A DNA stretch of 64,000 nt, from NCBI GenBank assembly GCA_024280885.1, contig JAJRPF010000072.1, positions 105,690 to 169,689 of the forward strand, given 5' to 3'. This document shows positions 8,625 to 17,661 of this stretch, one piece after another. The DNA comes from Planctomycetota bacterium. GTDB lineage: Bacteria > Planctomycetota > JAJSAM01 > JAJVHW01. The notes beneath the pieces were generated by a model. It saw only the letters and a program-made list of their open reading frames with translations. It ran no database searches and was not told where the DNA came from. Position numbers and translations under genes: made by a program. Within the stretch, counting starts at the first letter, position 1. Each line of letters starts with the position of its first letter.

Positions 8625-10045
8625 CAGAAGCGAAAGTAGATGAATGGGTTGTAGGAGCCTGCTGCCATCAGCGTGATGCAACCGAGCAGCAGAACGGAGA
8701 GCGTTGCGACCCCGATTACGTCGCACGCGACGGAGGGCAGGCGAGATCGTAACTGGCCCCGCAGCGCTGGCAGAAGCGGCGCTGAACCCACGCTGCCGAC
8801 AAGCAGAACGAGGATGATCTCGGTATCGACGAAGTAGGCGAGTGGCTGCGCGTTGTTCGCCGTGTCCACGGCTCCCACCATCGCGGCGAGGAACGACAGC
8901 GAGTCCGTGAGTGTCTCGGCCCGGAAGAAGACCCAGGCGATCATCGCGGCAAGGACGACGTAGCCGTGACGGACCCAACTGGGGGCTCTGCGAAGGACGC
9001 TTCCAAGGCCGACGCGCTCCACCACCAGTAGTCCGCCGTGAAAGAGCCCCCAGATGAGGAAGTTCCAACTGGCTCCGTGCCAGAACCCGCAGAGCACGAA
9101 CACGATCAGCAGATTCGCATACGTCCTGCGGAGCGAGCCTCGGCTACCGCCGAGCGGAATGTAGAGATAGTCGCGAAACCATGTGGAGAGCGAGATGTGC
9201 CAGCGTCGCCAGAACTCCGTGACAGAGCGCGCGACATAGGGGTAGTTGAAGTTCTCGGCGAATTCGAACCCGAACATCTTCCCTAAGCCGATCGCCATGT
9301 CGGAGTAGCCCGAGAAATCGAAGTAGATCTGCACGCTGTAACACACGACACCCAGCCACGCGATCGGTGCGGAGAGGTCGGTCGCCGCCAAGCCGAAAAT
9401 TGCATCCGCGCGCGCCCCGGCTGGATTGGCGATCATCATTTTCTTCGCAAGCCCGATGACGAACCGATCCACGCCCTCCGCAAATTTCTGCACATCGATC
9501 GTGCGGTCACGGATCTGATCGGCGATCTCGCCATACCGCACAATCGGACCTGCGATCAACTGGGGAAAGAGCGAGATGTAGAGCGCCACGTCGAGCGGGT
9601 TCCGCTGGACCGGAGCGTCGCGACGGTGAACATCGACGACATATGAGAGCGCCTGGAACGTGAAGAACGAGATGCCGATGGGCAGGTGGACTGGGGGGAG
9701 GTCGATCGTTGGGAGGCCCATGCCAACGAGCACGATGTCAGCGTTCTCCGCTAGGAAGTTGGCGTACTTGAACACGATCAACGCAGTGAGGTTGCCGCCG
9801 ACCGCGAACGCCAATAGCCATCGCGCGTGTGGATGATCGCGGCGTTGATCAACGAGTCGCCCGAGCACGTAGTTGAACGTGATGGAGCTGAGCATCACGA
9901 GTACCCAGAGACGCTCGTCCCAAGCGTAGAAGACGAGACTTGCGCCGAGGAGCACGAGGTTTCTCATCCGCCCACGCACGACGAAGTGCGCCGCTAGCAG
10001 CAGCGGCAGGAAGAGAAGCAGAAACGTGGGTTCGCTGAAGACCAT
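8624..10045 (-). CDS. MBOAT-family O-acyltransferase (AlgI-like)
   Basis: This 473-residue polytopic membrane protein has the AlgI layout. Its N-terminal MVFSEPTFLLLFLP is typical. The central part carries FFTFQALSYVVDVHR, the PQLIAGPIVRY block and FDFSGYSDMAIGLGKM. The first catalytic-region histidine lies in EFWRRWHISLSTWFRDYLYIPLGGSR and the invariant one in CGFWHGASWNF. It should move acetyl groups from a cytoplasmic donor (probably acetyl-CoA) across the inner membrane for the AlgJ/AlgX-like partner. I chose the ATG at 10045 over upstream starts because the family begins at this point. It is the first gene of a three-gene operon with 4-base overlaps. Confidence 0.93.
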   Translation of the reverse strand: MVFSEPTFLLLFLPLLLAAHFVVRGRMRNLVLLGASLVFYAWDERLWVLVMLSSITFNYVLGRLVDQRRDHPHARWLLAFAVGGNLTALIVFKYANFLAENADIVLVGMGLPTIDLPPVHLPIGISFFTFQALSYVVDVHRRDAPVQRNPLDVALYISLFPQLIAGPIVRYGEIADQIRDRTIDVQKFAEGVDRFVIGLAKKMMIANPAGARADAIFGLAATDLSAPIAWLGVVCYSVQIYFDFSGYSDMAIGLGKMFGFEFAENFNYPYVARSVTEFWRRWHISLSTWFRDYLYIPLGGSRGSLRRTYANLLIVFVLCGFWHGASWNFLIWGLFHGGLLVVERVGLGSVLRRAPSWVRHGYVVLAAMIAWVFFRAETLTDSLSFLAAMVGAVDTANNAQPLAYFVDTEIILVLLVGSVGSAPLLPALRGQLRSRLPSVACDVIGVATLSVLLLGCITLMAAGSYNPFIYFRF

Positions 10046-10549
10046 GAGATCGCTAGATGCCGTCCGCGTGCGCCGACGGTCTCTGGTGTTCATCGACCAG
10101 AGTGGGCGAGAAGCGTGAGCCTGCCGCGAGCGCGACATTGGTCACCCTGGGTCAACCCAGAGTGGCGAGCATGCGCGCCGCGTGTTGCGTCATGCCGAAT
10201 GGTCGGTTCGTGCGTCCCAGCCGAAACCGTACCCGGGCATCGGCGGTCCGTCTGGCTTGAGCCAGAGGAGCCGGTGCTTGGCCGCGGACCTGGGACGGCG
10301 GAGATGGCTTCTCAAGTTCTCTGGAGTCGCGGCGGCACATCTGGTCTTCGGCTCCTGGCATGCCGATTGCGGCTCCCGGCCATGCGGGCGGGCCGCTTGA
10401 CCACAGTCTCCCGCTCGGCTCTGGCTCGACTTCGCGCGGCCGATCCGCTTCGATGATCGCGGGCGGGGCGTGGATCTTGACCGTCTCTGCGGGGAGGACT
10501 CAGCTTTGGAGAGCACGCGCGGCGTCGTAGTCGGAGGACGCACGAACCC
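10046..10549. other. Intergenic region between divergent operons, containing a dispersed repeat
   Basis: The region separates the O-acetylation operon (minus) from the giant TPR gene (plus) and must hold both promoters. I could not pick -35/-10 boxes with confidence. The only structure seen is a member of the GTACCCGG repeat family at 10226-10301. Confidence 0.55.
10226..10301 (+). repeat. Dispersed repeat of the GTACCCGG...GGGACGGCGG family, diverged copy
   Basis: The copy starts ACCGTACCCGGG, continues TCGGCGG...CTGGCT, and ends GGGACGGCGG, in the same order and spacing as 17662-17739 and 25516-25593. The middle is diverged. It carries GTGCTTGGCC, which also occurs in the repeats at 14.9-15.1 kb. 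Confidence 0.45.
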
Positions 10550-13500
10550 ATGACGACTCGGAAACGGCACAGCAAGCGGAACCGCAGGATCTTGATCCTG
10601 GTGTGCCTCTTCGTGCTCATGGGGGCGGCAGGTTTCGGCGCGTATCGCTGGCGGCAGGCCGCGCGTGACGACGACGCTCGGGCGAGTCGGGATGAGGGCA
10701 TCGCGGCGCTTGAGAAGCAGGAGTACGCGGCGGCGATGGGTGGGCTGGCGCCGTTCCTGAGGCGGCTTGGCGAGACCGAGGGGACGTCCGAGGACTTCCG
10801 GATGTACGCCGAGGCGCGCCAGCACGTGCCCGAGCCGAACAACCAGCACCTGCGCGACTCGATTGCCTACTTCGAGCGCGCGGTGTTGATGGACTCCGGC
10901 AACCGCCGAGCGCAGGCGCAACTGCTCGACCTCTACCAACTGGTCGGCTATTGGGACGAGGCTCGACAGCTGATCGACCGCATGCTCTCCGTCACGCCGG
11001 CCGATGCCGACCTGATTGCACGACGGGCTCAGATCGCCACCGCGAAGGGCGACTTGCAGGCCGCGCATCGCGACGCGCAGGCGCTCGTTGCGGCGGCTCC
11101 CGACGACGTCGCGGCGCACCTGCTCAACTTGCGACTGCGAATCAAGCTGGGTCAAGACGACCGCGAGGTCGAGGAGTGGCTCGAGCAGGCCGTCGCCGAT
11201 CACCCGGACACGCTCGGATTTCGGATACTCCAGGCCTTCGGACTGCTGCAGCTCTCCAGTCGGGAGCGCGGCGATCCTGCGCTTCGCGATCGTGCAGAAG
11301 ACATCGTGATCAAGGTCTCGCGGCGGGCGGAATCGCTTGAGGATCGAGCCTCTATCGGCCTGCTCGTGTTCCTGCTGGACAGCTTCGGCCGGTATGACGC
11401 GTCCATCGAAGTGCTCCGCAAGGCGATCCGGCTTGAGGATACGGCACTGCAGACCGCCTATGTGCGTGGGCTGTGGTACCGGCGGCGGGGCGCCGACATC
11501 CCGGACGCCGTTGCGTCGTGGATCGCCGGTGGGGCGACGGTTGCGGCCGAGACGCGTGCGCTGGCAGCTGCTGTGCTCGCAGCGCGTAGCGACACGGAGG
11601 CGGCGAAGGCACTCGCCGCACCGCTCCTGTCATCGGAGGAGGCTGGAGCCCGCGCATGGGGGGCCGCCCTCGCCTACGTGAACGGCTTCGCGGCGAGTGA
11701 GCGCGAGACTGCGACCGATGCGCTCGCGGCGCTGCGTATCGCCGCGCCCGGTTCGGCCATTGCTGCGCATGCGTACGGCACGCTGCACGCGGCAGGCGAT
11801 CCCGACCTCGCGCGCGTGCACTGGCTGGCCGCCGCGAAGCTCGCGCCGGCGTGGAGTGAGCCGCTGCGGCGTGCCGCCGAGAGCCTGCTGGGGACAGCGC
11901 AGCGACCGCTCGCTCTTGAGTATGGCTCCGAGGCGTTCCGCCGAGCGCCGGGCGATGCTGCGACCGTGGCCACGTATGCGGATTGTGTTGTCGCGAATGT
12001 TGAGCATCTCTCGGCGCGTCAGCGGCGCCGCTTCCTGGCGGTTGTCGGTCGAGCGCGAAAGAGCGCGTCGGCGCGTGTCGCCGCCCATTTCGGTGCACTG
12101 GAAGCAACACTGCTCTCCCGGGTGGGAGACGACGCCACCGACGAGCGGTTCGAGGAACTGCTGCAGGAAGCGGATGAGGCGACCGAGATCGCTCTCTTGC
12201 GGCTCGCGCGTGCGGCAAGTGCGGTGGGATCACCGCTGGCGGAGAAGTTCCTCAGCGCGTGCGAGGCCACGCATGGCGTGACGCCCAGCCTCACGCTGAC
12301 CCGCGCGGCGCTTCTGGCACGCACAGCGACGCACGATGCGGCCATCGAGCGCTTCGATCGAGATCGCAGTCGCGCCGGCGCGGAGGCGGGCTCGGGCTCA
12401 TACGCGTGGGACACGGCGCGTGCTGCTCTCCTCGACCGTTTCTCGAACTCGGAGGCCGGTCCCGCATGGATCGCCATTGCGAACGCGTACTCGACGCGCC
12501 TCGAGGCGCAGAAGGCGTGCCTGTCGTCGGCCGCGGCTTGGTCCGATCGCGCGGCGATCGACGTGGTGATCGAGCGCGCGAAGGCGCTGAGCGGAGCGGG
12601 CGCCGTCGCTTGGCGCATCGCACGTGGCCGGTGGCTCGCGACCGCCCCAGAGGCTTCGCAGGAAGAGTTGGCACGCGCCATTCTCCTTCTGAATGAGGTG
12701 ACAGATCTTGTGCCCCGGAGCCTCGAGGCGCGCATGCAACTCGGCGGTGCGCTCGAGCGAATCGGTGGGCAGTTCGACTCCGCGCTGCAGGAGTATCGAA
12801 CAGCACTTGAGTTGGCACCTGGCAACATTGGGATCGAGCTGACGATCTGTCGACTCCAGGCGCAGCAGGGCGACTTCGTGGGCGCTCGAGCCCGTCTGGA
12901 GAGGGTGCTGAGCGCCGACCGGATTGCGACGGAGCACCTGGTGGTCGCTGCAATGCTCCTGGTCTCACAGGGGGACTTCGAGATGGGGCGTCAAGTACTC
13001 GACGAGCGCCTCTCGCTCGCGGACGCGCCGCGCGCAGGTGTGCGTCGTCTGGCCGTACTCTACGCACGGCTCGGGGAGCCGGAGCGTGCGCTGGAACTCT
13101 GTGACCGCGTTCTCGAGACCCCGGATCTCGAGACGCTGGCGCTGGCGGCTCGACTGAACGCGGATCTCGGTCGCCGCGAAGTGGCGGTGGCGTTGATCGA
13201 CCGCATGAGCACAGTTGGTGCCGAACCGCTCGACGTGGCTCTGGCTCGCGCGCGGTTCGCCGGATCGTACCTGAGCGCCGCCACCACCGCGGAAGCGTAC
13301 CGCGCAGCGATCGCGGTCAAGCCCGGCTCCGAACTCGCCTGGTTGGAACTCGCTCGGTTCGAGATCTCGCGCGGAGAAGCGCAAGAGGTCGCGACCATTC
13401 TCGACGACCCGCGCTCCGAGAACATCGAGGCGCTGCGCGACCTCAGAGCCCACCGCGAATTGGTCATCCACGCCGTGAACGCCCCGTGGTTGCGGTCCGT

Positions 13501-14770
13501 GTTGCTCGAGTGCTTGCAATTGCAAGTGGAGAGTGGCGAGAAGCGCGACGTACTGATGGGCGTGCTGCAGGACCTGGATGACGTCGTCTCTGCGCGATCT
13601 TCGCTCGAACGTCTCGCGGAGCGAACTGAGGCGACGGTGCGCGCTCATCCTGAGCTGCTCTCGCCTCGCCTGTTGGTGGTCGAGATCTGGGACCGCGCGC
13701 GGGATCTCCCCCGGTCGGTTGCCGCGGCTCGGAGAGCCATGGAGTCGCACCCCACGGCGGTGGCGCCCGCGAGCCTGCTGACCGCGAAACTTGAGAAGGC
13801 CGGTCGATGGCGAGACGTCGCCGCCGCCGCGACCGCCTGGCGACAGCGCCTGCAGGGCATCGACCTGGACGTGGACGCGCGCTTGGGACGCGCGTTGCTT
13901 GAGACCGGGCGCGAGCGGGATGCCTTGTCTCTCTTCGAGGCGCGCGCGGATCTAGCGCGCTCCCAGCCCGAGGTGAGTCGCTCGTTCATCGTCGGCTACG
14001 CGGTGGCGCTCGTGCACTCCGGAGACGTCAGCGGCGCCGCGACCCTGATCCGTGACGTGATCGAGCGTGATCCCTCGCTCCGCGATGCGTTGTACGCCGT
14101 CTCCTGCCCGCGGCTCGGAACCGGGGAAGCGGCACGCGAATGGCTGGAGCTGCTCGAAGGGGTGGCTGCGCCACGGTCGTTTGAAGATGGTGAGTTGCTA
14201 GCGCGCGGGTGGGCGAGTGCGTGGCAGGCGTACCCGTCGAACGCGCTACGGGGCATCGCCACCGCGCGGCTCGACGCGCTGGTCAATGACGAGAGCGCGA
14301 CCGCGGATCTCCTCTATCGGGCAGCGTTCTTCGCCGAGCTCTCGGAGCGCAACGACGACGCCGAGGCGCTCTACCGCCGGGGGCTTGAGCTTGACAACAA
14401 GAACCTCTCCTGCCGCAACAACCTCGCGATGCTCCTCGTTCGGACAGGACGCGGCGAGGAGGCGGTCTCCGAGGCCCTGCGCGCTGTGGAACTGGCGCCG
14501 GAGTCACCTGAGTTGTTGGACACGCTGGGGATCGCCTACCGCAGCGTGGAGCGGTGGGAGGACGCGAAGGACGCGTTCGAGGAGGCGCTCTCAGGCTCCC
14601 CGACGGCGACCTCCTCCAGACTCAACTTGGCGGAGATGCTCTTCAAGTTGGGGCGGTGGAGAGCCCTGAAGCGTGTCGTCTCCGACATCGGTCGTGCGGA
14701 GATGATGCGGCGCACGCTGGACGACGACGAGCGTGGCAGGTACCGCGTTCTTCAAGACGCGGTTCGGTAA
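10550..14770 (+). CDS. Giant membrane-anchored tetratricopeptide-repeat protein
   Basis: The 1406-residue product has a basic N-terminus (KRHSKRNRR), one transmembrane helix (about 12-30), and then repeated TPR helix pairs over nearly all its length. Clear TPRs are near 100-180 (NRRAQAQLLDLYQLVGYWDEARQLIDRML), 740-800, and at the C-terminus (AEALYRRGLELDNKNLSCRNNLAMLL and PELLDTLGIAYRSVERWEDAKDAFEEAL). The topology places the repeats in the periplasm. Long TPR proteins of this shape accompany exosortase/PEP-CTERM and polysaccharide export systems, and a PEP-CTERM-type protein follows at 15.3 kb. That link is by neighbourhood, not by a diagnostic motif. It is transcribed alone, facing away from its neighbours. 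Confidence 0.85.
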   Translation: MTTRKRHSKRNRRILILVCLFVLMGAAGFGAYRWRQAARDDDARASRDEGIAALEKQEYAAAMGGLAPFLRRLGETEGTSEDFRMYAEARQHVPEPNNQHLRDSIAYFERAVLMDSGNRRAQAQLLDLYQLVGYWDEARQLIDRMLSVTPADADLIARRAQIATAKGDLQAAHRDAQALVAAAPDDVAAHLLNLRLRIKLGQDDREVEEWLEQAVADHPDTLGFRILQAFGLLQLSSRERGDPALRDRAEDIVIKVSRRAESLEDRASIGLLVFLLDSFGRYDASIEVLRKAIRLEDTALQTAYVRGLWYRRRGADIPDAVASWIAGGATVAAETRALAAAVLAARSDTEAAKALAAPLLSSEEAGARAWGAALAYVNGFAASERETATDALAALRIAAPGSAIAAHAYGTLHAAGDPDLARVHWLAAAKLAPAWSEPLRRAAESLLGTAQRPLALEYGSEAFRRAPGDAATVATYADCVVANVEHLSARQRRRFLAVVGRARKSASARVAAHFGALEATLLSRVGDDATDERFEELLQEADEATEIALLRLARAASAVGSPLAEKFLSACEATHGVTPSLTLTRAALLARTATHDAAIERFDRDRSRAGAEAGSGSYAWDTARAALLDRFSNSEAGPAWIAIANAYSTRLEAQKACLSSAAAWSDRAAIDVVIERAKALSGAGAVAWRIARGRWLATAPEASQEELARAILLLNEVTDLVPRSLEARMQLGGALERIGGQFDSALQEYRTALELAPGNIGIELTICRLQAQQGDFVGARARLERVLSADRIATEHLVVAAMLLVSQGDFEMGRQVLDERLSLADAPRAGVRRLAVLYARLGEPERALELCDRVLETPDLETLALAARLNADLGRREVAVALIDRMSTVGAEPLDVALARARFAGSYLSAATTAEAYRAAIAVKPGSELAWLELARFEISRGEAQEVATILDDPRSENIEALRDLRAHRELVIHAVNAPWLRSVLLECLQLQVESGEKRDVLMGVLQDLDDVVSARSSLERLAERTEATVRAHPELLSPRLLVVEIWDRARDLPRSVAAARRAMESHPTAVAPASLLTAKLEKAGRWRDVAAAATAWRQRLQGIDLDVDARLGRALLETGRERDALSLFEARADLARSQPEVSRSFIVGYAVALVHSGDVSGAATLIRDVIERDPSLRDALYAVSCPRLGTGEAAREWLELLEGVAAPRSFEDGELLARGWASAWQAYPSNALRGIATARLDALVNDESATADLLYRAAFFAELSERNDDAEALYRRGLELDNKNLSCRNNLAMLLVRTGRGEEAVSEALRAVELAPESPELLDTLGIAYRSVERWEDAKDAFEEALSGSPTATSSRLNLAEMLFKLGRWRALKRVVSDIGRAEMMRRTLDDDERGRYRVLQDAVR

Positions 14771-14809
14771 CGGCCGGCGCGTCCGGCGAACGCGCGTGCG
14801 GAGCCCGCC

Positions 14810-14834
14810 AGGCCGCGCCACCCGGGGGCGGCCT
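14810..14834 (+). terminator. Candidate hairpin terminator after the TPR gene
   Basis: AGGCCGC (14810-14816) pairs with GCGGCCT (14828-14834) about 40 bases after the TPR stop. Only a short TTCTC follows, so it is a weak factor-independent terminator at best. Confidence 0.3.
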
Positions 14835-14859
14835 TCTCGCACCAGGTTGACGCCGTGAC

Positions 14860-15146
14860 TCGAGTTCGAGGGGACGCGCCGTGCTTGGCCTGCGGCGGGG
14901 CATCGAGTTCTCTCGTCGTCGGCGCCCCATTGGCCCCTCCCCGAGGGAGACTCACAAGACGGGCTGTTGATGTCTGTTGATGGATGGTGCTCGGCGAGGG
15001 TCGGCCCTACCCCGTCGCGTTCAGGTGAGCTCATCGGTCCGCCGCACGCCAAGCACCGCGGGGCTACGCCGCGAGTTCGCGGGGGAACGTGTCCGCGCTC
15101 CGACACGACTTCGACGGGCCGCTCCGTGCTTGGCCTGCGGCGGGAG
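14860..15146. repeat. Three-copy imperfect repeat around GTGCTTGGCCTGCGGCGGG
   Basis: Two direct copies carry the same core CCGTGCTTGGCCTGCGGCGG, at about 14879 and 15125. They share flanks: a TCGA(G/C)-rich lead-in and CTCTCTCGTCG shortly after. A third, inverted and diverged copy is at about 15040-15070 (CGCACGCCAAGCACCGC on plus). The unit is roughly 70-80 bp. Frames through it give spurious cysteine-containing peptides (PCLACGG). No gene is present between 14771 and 15278. Confidence 0.6.
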
Positions 15147-15225
15147 AGCAGGCTCTCTCGTCGAGGGGGTTCCACCGCCCCTGGCCGCGCACGATCCACT
15201 CTTTGGCGCGTTGCCCGGACGCAAA

Positions 15226-15258
15226 GAGGGCGCGCGGATGGATCATCCGCGCGCCCTC
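15226..15258 (-). terminator. Perfect 15-bp hairpin terminator of the PEP-CTERM-type gene
   Basis: GAGGGCGCGCGGATG (15226-15240), loop GAT, then its exact complement (15244-15258), 20 bases past the minus-strand stop at 15279. On the minus strand a short TTT follows the stem. Stem strength and position make a transcription terminator the simplest reading. Confidence 0.75.
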
Positions 15259-15278
15259 GCGATCGAGGTCGAGTTGAG

Positions 15279-16130
15279 TTAGAGCTGCGCCGTGCGGCGC
15301 TTACGCAGCCGACCGATCAGGCCGAGACCGGCAAGAAGGCCGAGGCCCATCGCTGCGGCCGGAGGGAGCGGCACGGCGGGCGGTGTGGGCGGTGTCCCCG
15401 TCGTCAAGCCTCTCTCCGGCGACAAGTGCATCTCAATCCCGTTGTCGAACAACGCCAGGAACGCCGCATTGTCGCCGGTACCACCAGCGCCCCCGTCATA
15501 TGCGAACTTGAACTCGAACGACATTGTTCTGTCGCGATTGAGGCTCAAGGCCTGGGTGGCGAGGCCGTTGTCGAGGAGGTAGTCAACCGAGTCTTTGAAG
15601 CCGCCCGACACCAAGCCGTAGTTGTTGTCGGCGTTGCCAGCGAGGTCCGCCTCGAAGACACTGTTACCGTTGCTGTCAACGAGAACGAGCTTCTCGCTGC
15701 TCGTGGCGCCGCCAAAGTCGAGCTTCAAATCGCCCGCGCCGTGGTGAGTCTCATGCTGGACGCGATAGGGCGCGGCGTCGCTTTCCGTAAGGCCCGTGGT
15801 CGCGTCAGTATTCGATAGGGGGAGCCCCCAGTTTGCCGTGCTGTTGTTCTCCCAGATCATGTTCTTGGCACCGATCGGGGCCTCGACGAACACGTAGAAG
15901 AAGTTGGCGTCGGCATGCCACCGGACGGTAGTCGAACCCTTCTGATCGCCGAAGTCGCCATAGACACTCTTGTCCGACTTGTGACCATTGTACCAAGTGG
16001 CAGTCTTGCTTCCCTCGTAGCTGTCACCGTCCGAAACCCCGTCGAGCGTCACGCCACCGGCTGCGGCCGTCTGGATTGGGATGAGGCTCAGCGGGAGCGT
16101 CACGACGAGCAATGCGATTCCGAGTTTCAT
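15279..16130 (-). CDS. PEP-CTERM-type sorted surface protein
   Basis: This 283-residue secreted protein has a signal peptide at 1-24 (MKLGIALLVVTLPLSL...TAAAGG) and no known enzymatic domain. The middle is rich in Gly, Asp, Asn and Thr (WYNGHKSDKSVYGDFG, WHADANFFYVFVEAPIG), suggesting a beta-rich extracellular fold. The C-terminus is a sorting signal: VPLPPAAAMGLGLLAGLGLIG is the proline motif plus transmembrane helix, followed by basic RLRKRR. Exosortases cut such tails during export of biofilm-matrix proteins. The motif is VPLPP rather than canonical VPEPA, a known variant. No exosortase gene is in the window. The ATG at 16130 has an ideal GGAGGGAAGCT before it; longer frames upstream lack a signal peptide at the start. 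Confidence 0.85.
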   Translation of the reverse strand: MKLGIALLVVTLPLSLIPIQTAAAGGVTLDGVSDGDSYEGSKTATWYNGHKSDKSVYGDFGDQKGSTTVRWHADANFFYVFVEAPIGAKNMIWENNSTANWGLPLSNTDATTGLTESDAAPYRVQHETHHGAGDLKLDFGGATSSEKLVLVDSNGNSVFEADLAGNADNNYGLVSGGFKDSVDYLLDNGLATQALSLNRDRTMSFEFKFAYDGGAGGTGDNAAFLALFDNGIEMHLSPERGLTTGTPPTPPAVPLPPAAAMGLGLLAGLGLIGRLRKRRTAQL

Positions 16131-16431
16131 AGCTTCCCTCCGAGACCCATCGAGTCTCGCCTCTTGTCGGCCGAGCGTGATTGTCTGCCGAGCGTGATCG
16201 ACGCTCACGAGGCAGGAGCCCGCGGCAGCGTCGCCAGTCACATCTATATCCATCGAGACGCGTCTTACTTTTGGAGATTCCCCAAAGTTTCGTGACTGGC
16301 GTGCCGCCTCTCGCCGCCGAGACCCGTGACCGCTCCCCGGGCTGCCGATCGCAGTCGCGGCGCGCACTTTGGCAGCTGACGTGCTTTGCCATCGGCTATC
16401 TCGCGCGGCACCGGAGGCGAGCACCGTTCGA
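16131..16431 (-). promoter_or_regulatory. Leader of the PEP-CTERM-type gene with hairpins and a direct repeat
   Basis: The region holds no gene. Just before the ribosome site, CGAGAC (16141-16146) can pair with GTCTCG (16154-16159). Further out, GCCGAGCGTGAT occurs twice at 18-base spacing (16170-16181 and 16188-16199), and the second copy runs into GAGCGT-GATCG-ACGCTC (16190-16206), a 6-bp dyad. Repeats of this size ahead of a surface-protein gene look like operator sites. No promoter boxes could be assigned firmly. Confidence 0.35.
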
Positions 16432-17583
16432 TCACCGTCTCAGTCGAGTTTGGGCGCTCACGAAGACGAGGGCGCTGGCTCCGAGTCCCGCTCCGAGGGT
16501 GTTCAGCGCCAGGTCAAGGCGGGACGAGTGGCGCGTGGGCATGAGGGCCTGGAGAGACTCGATTGTCAGGCTCAGGCTGGCCCCGGCGAGGATGACCAGG
16601 ACGAGTAGGAGCGCGCGGCGGCGGGGGAAGGCTGGGGCGAGGACGAGCGTCAGCAGGAGGCCGAACGGGATGAGGCCGGCCACGTTCACGGCGGCGTCGA
16701 TGAGCATGTCGATGTTCGCGAGGGGAGAGTGGCGGGAGAGGCCGAGGGGCTGTGTGCCGACCGGGCGGTGATACGCGGGGAGCAGGAGCGGAATTGCGTC
16801 GGCGCTCAGATCGGGGATGGCTGCGTCGGGGATGCCTGCGGCGTTGTGGCTCTCAGTGAACGCGTACGCGGCGTGCACATGGGGCTTCGTGGCTGCACCG
16901 GCGATGATCGCGGCCGGAGAGCCTTCGGGCGGCGCTGCGAGTTCGGCCGGGGAGAGTGCGCGATCGTGGATCAGCAGGCCGTGGAGGGTTCCGGTCCAGG
17001 AGCGTGCGCCGCTCGGGTCGGATGCGATCAGGAGACGGCCGCGGAGGGGGGCGCCCTGTCGGGCGAGCGGGATGCCGTAGCCGGTCGCGGCGCGCACCGG
17101 TTGGCCGTCGAGAGATAGGAGTGGATGTGGCGTTCCGGACGTGAGTGCGATGTGGCGCGGAGCGGTTCCGGCCATCACTCCCAGGAAGCGGAAATCGTTG
17201 TACCAGCGTTCGCCGTCCTGGTTGGTGACGCGGGAGGCGACGACGAGGTCCGTGCCGGCTTGGATGATCCGCAGGGCAGGCAGTTGTGGGTCGTCCAGGA
17301 TGAGCAGAATGTCGCGGTCCTCGGCGGTGGGGCCGTCGGGTGCCAGCCAGAACTCCAGGCCGAGTTCGGCGGGGCCGGAAGCCGTGTCCCAGGCGAAGTC
17401 GGTCGCTGTGACGGCCATCGAGTGGGGGCCGAAGTGGAGCCCGTCGCCGGCGGGCGTCCACGTGACGTCGTTGCGCACCGCGAAGTCGAAGGGGTGGAGG
17501 CCGGCCCACAACGTGATGGCCACGACGAGCAGCAGCGCTGCGCGTGTTCGTCGACTTCGACCGAGAGCGTCCATTCGATCCAC
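16432..17583 (-). CDS. LamG-like domain protein with C-terminal VanZ membrane domain
   Basis: The 383-residue product has an N-terminal helix (about 14-32, LLLVVAITLWAGLHPF). It then has a concanavalin-A-like beta-sandwich of the LamG/pentraxin type (about 45-220: LGLEFWLAPDG, PRHIALTSG, GTLHGLLIHDRALSPAEL). The C-terminus has four or so helices of the VanZ family (about 280-375: AAVNVAGLIPFGLLLTLV, LTIESLQALMPTRHSSRLDLALNTLGAGLG, where IE..Q...R..D..D/N..G is diagnostic). LamG-VanZ fusions are found near exosortase and polysaccharide genes, which fits the neighbours; their biochemical role is unknown. The start is GTG 17583 or the in-frame ATG at 17574; neither has a strong ribosome site. 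Confidence 0.85.
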   Translation of the reverse strand: MDRMDALGRSRRTRAALLLVVAITLWAGLHPFDFAVRNDVTWTPAGDGLHFGPHSMAVTATDFAWDTASGPAELGLEFWLAPDGPTAEDRDILLILDDPQLPALRIIQAGTDLVVASRVTNQDGERWYNDFRFLGVMAGTAPRHIALTSGTPHPLLSLDGQPVRAATGYGIPLARQGAPLRGRLLIASDPSGARSWTGTLHGLLIHDRALSPAELAAPPEGSPAAIIAGAATKPHVHAAYAFTESHNAAGIPDAAIPDLSADAIPLLLPAYHRPVGTQPLGLSRHSPLANIDMLIDAAVNVAGLIPFGLLLTLVLAPAFPRRRALLLVLVILAGASLSLTIESLQALMPTRHSSRLDLALNTLGAGLGASALVFVSAQTRLRR

Positions 17584-17661
17584 GGCGTGAGGCTACTCTG
17601 TGAGCCGAGCCGCCCCGAGTGCCGTGTCCGGAGCCCCGGCCGCTCTGTGGTCGCGTCTCTT

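Noticed and set aside
16280..16320. A GGCACG motif resembling the -24 box of a sigma-54 promoter before the PEP-CTERM-type gene
   Set aside because: The -12 element (TTGCA/T) is not present at the required spacing, so it is below the standard for a call.
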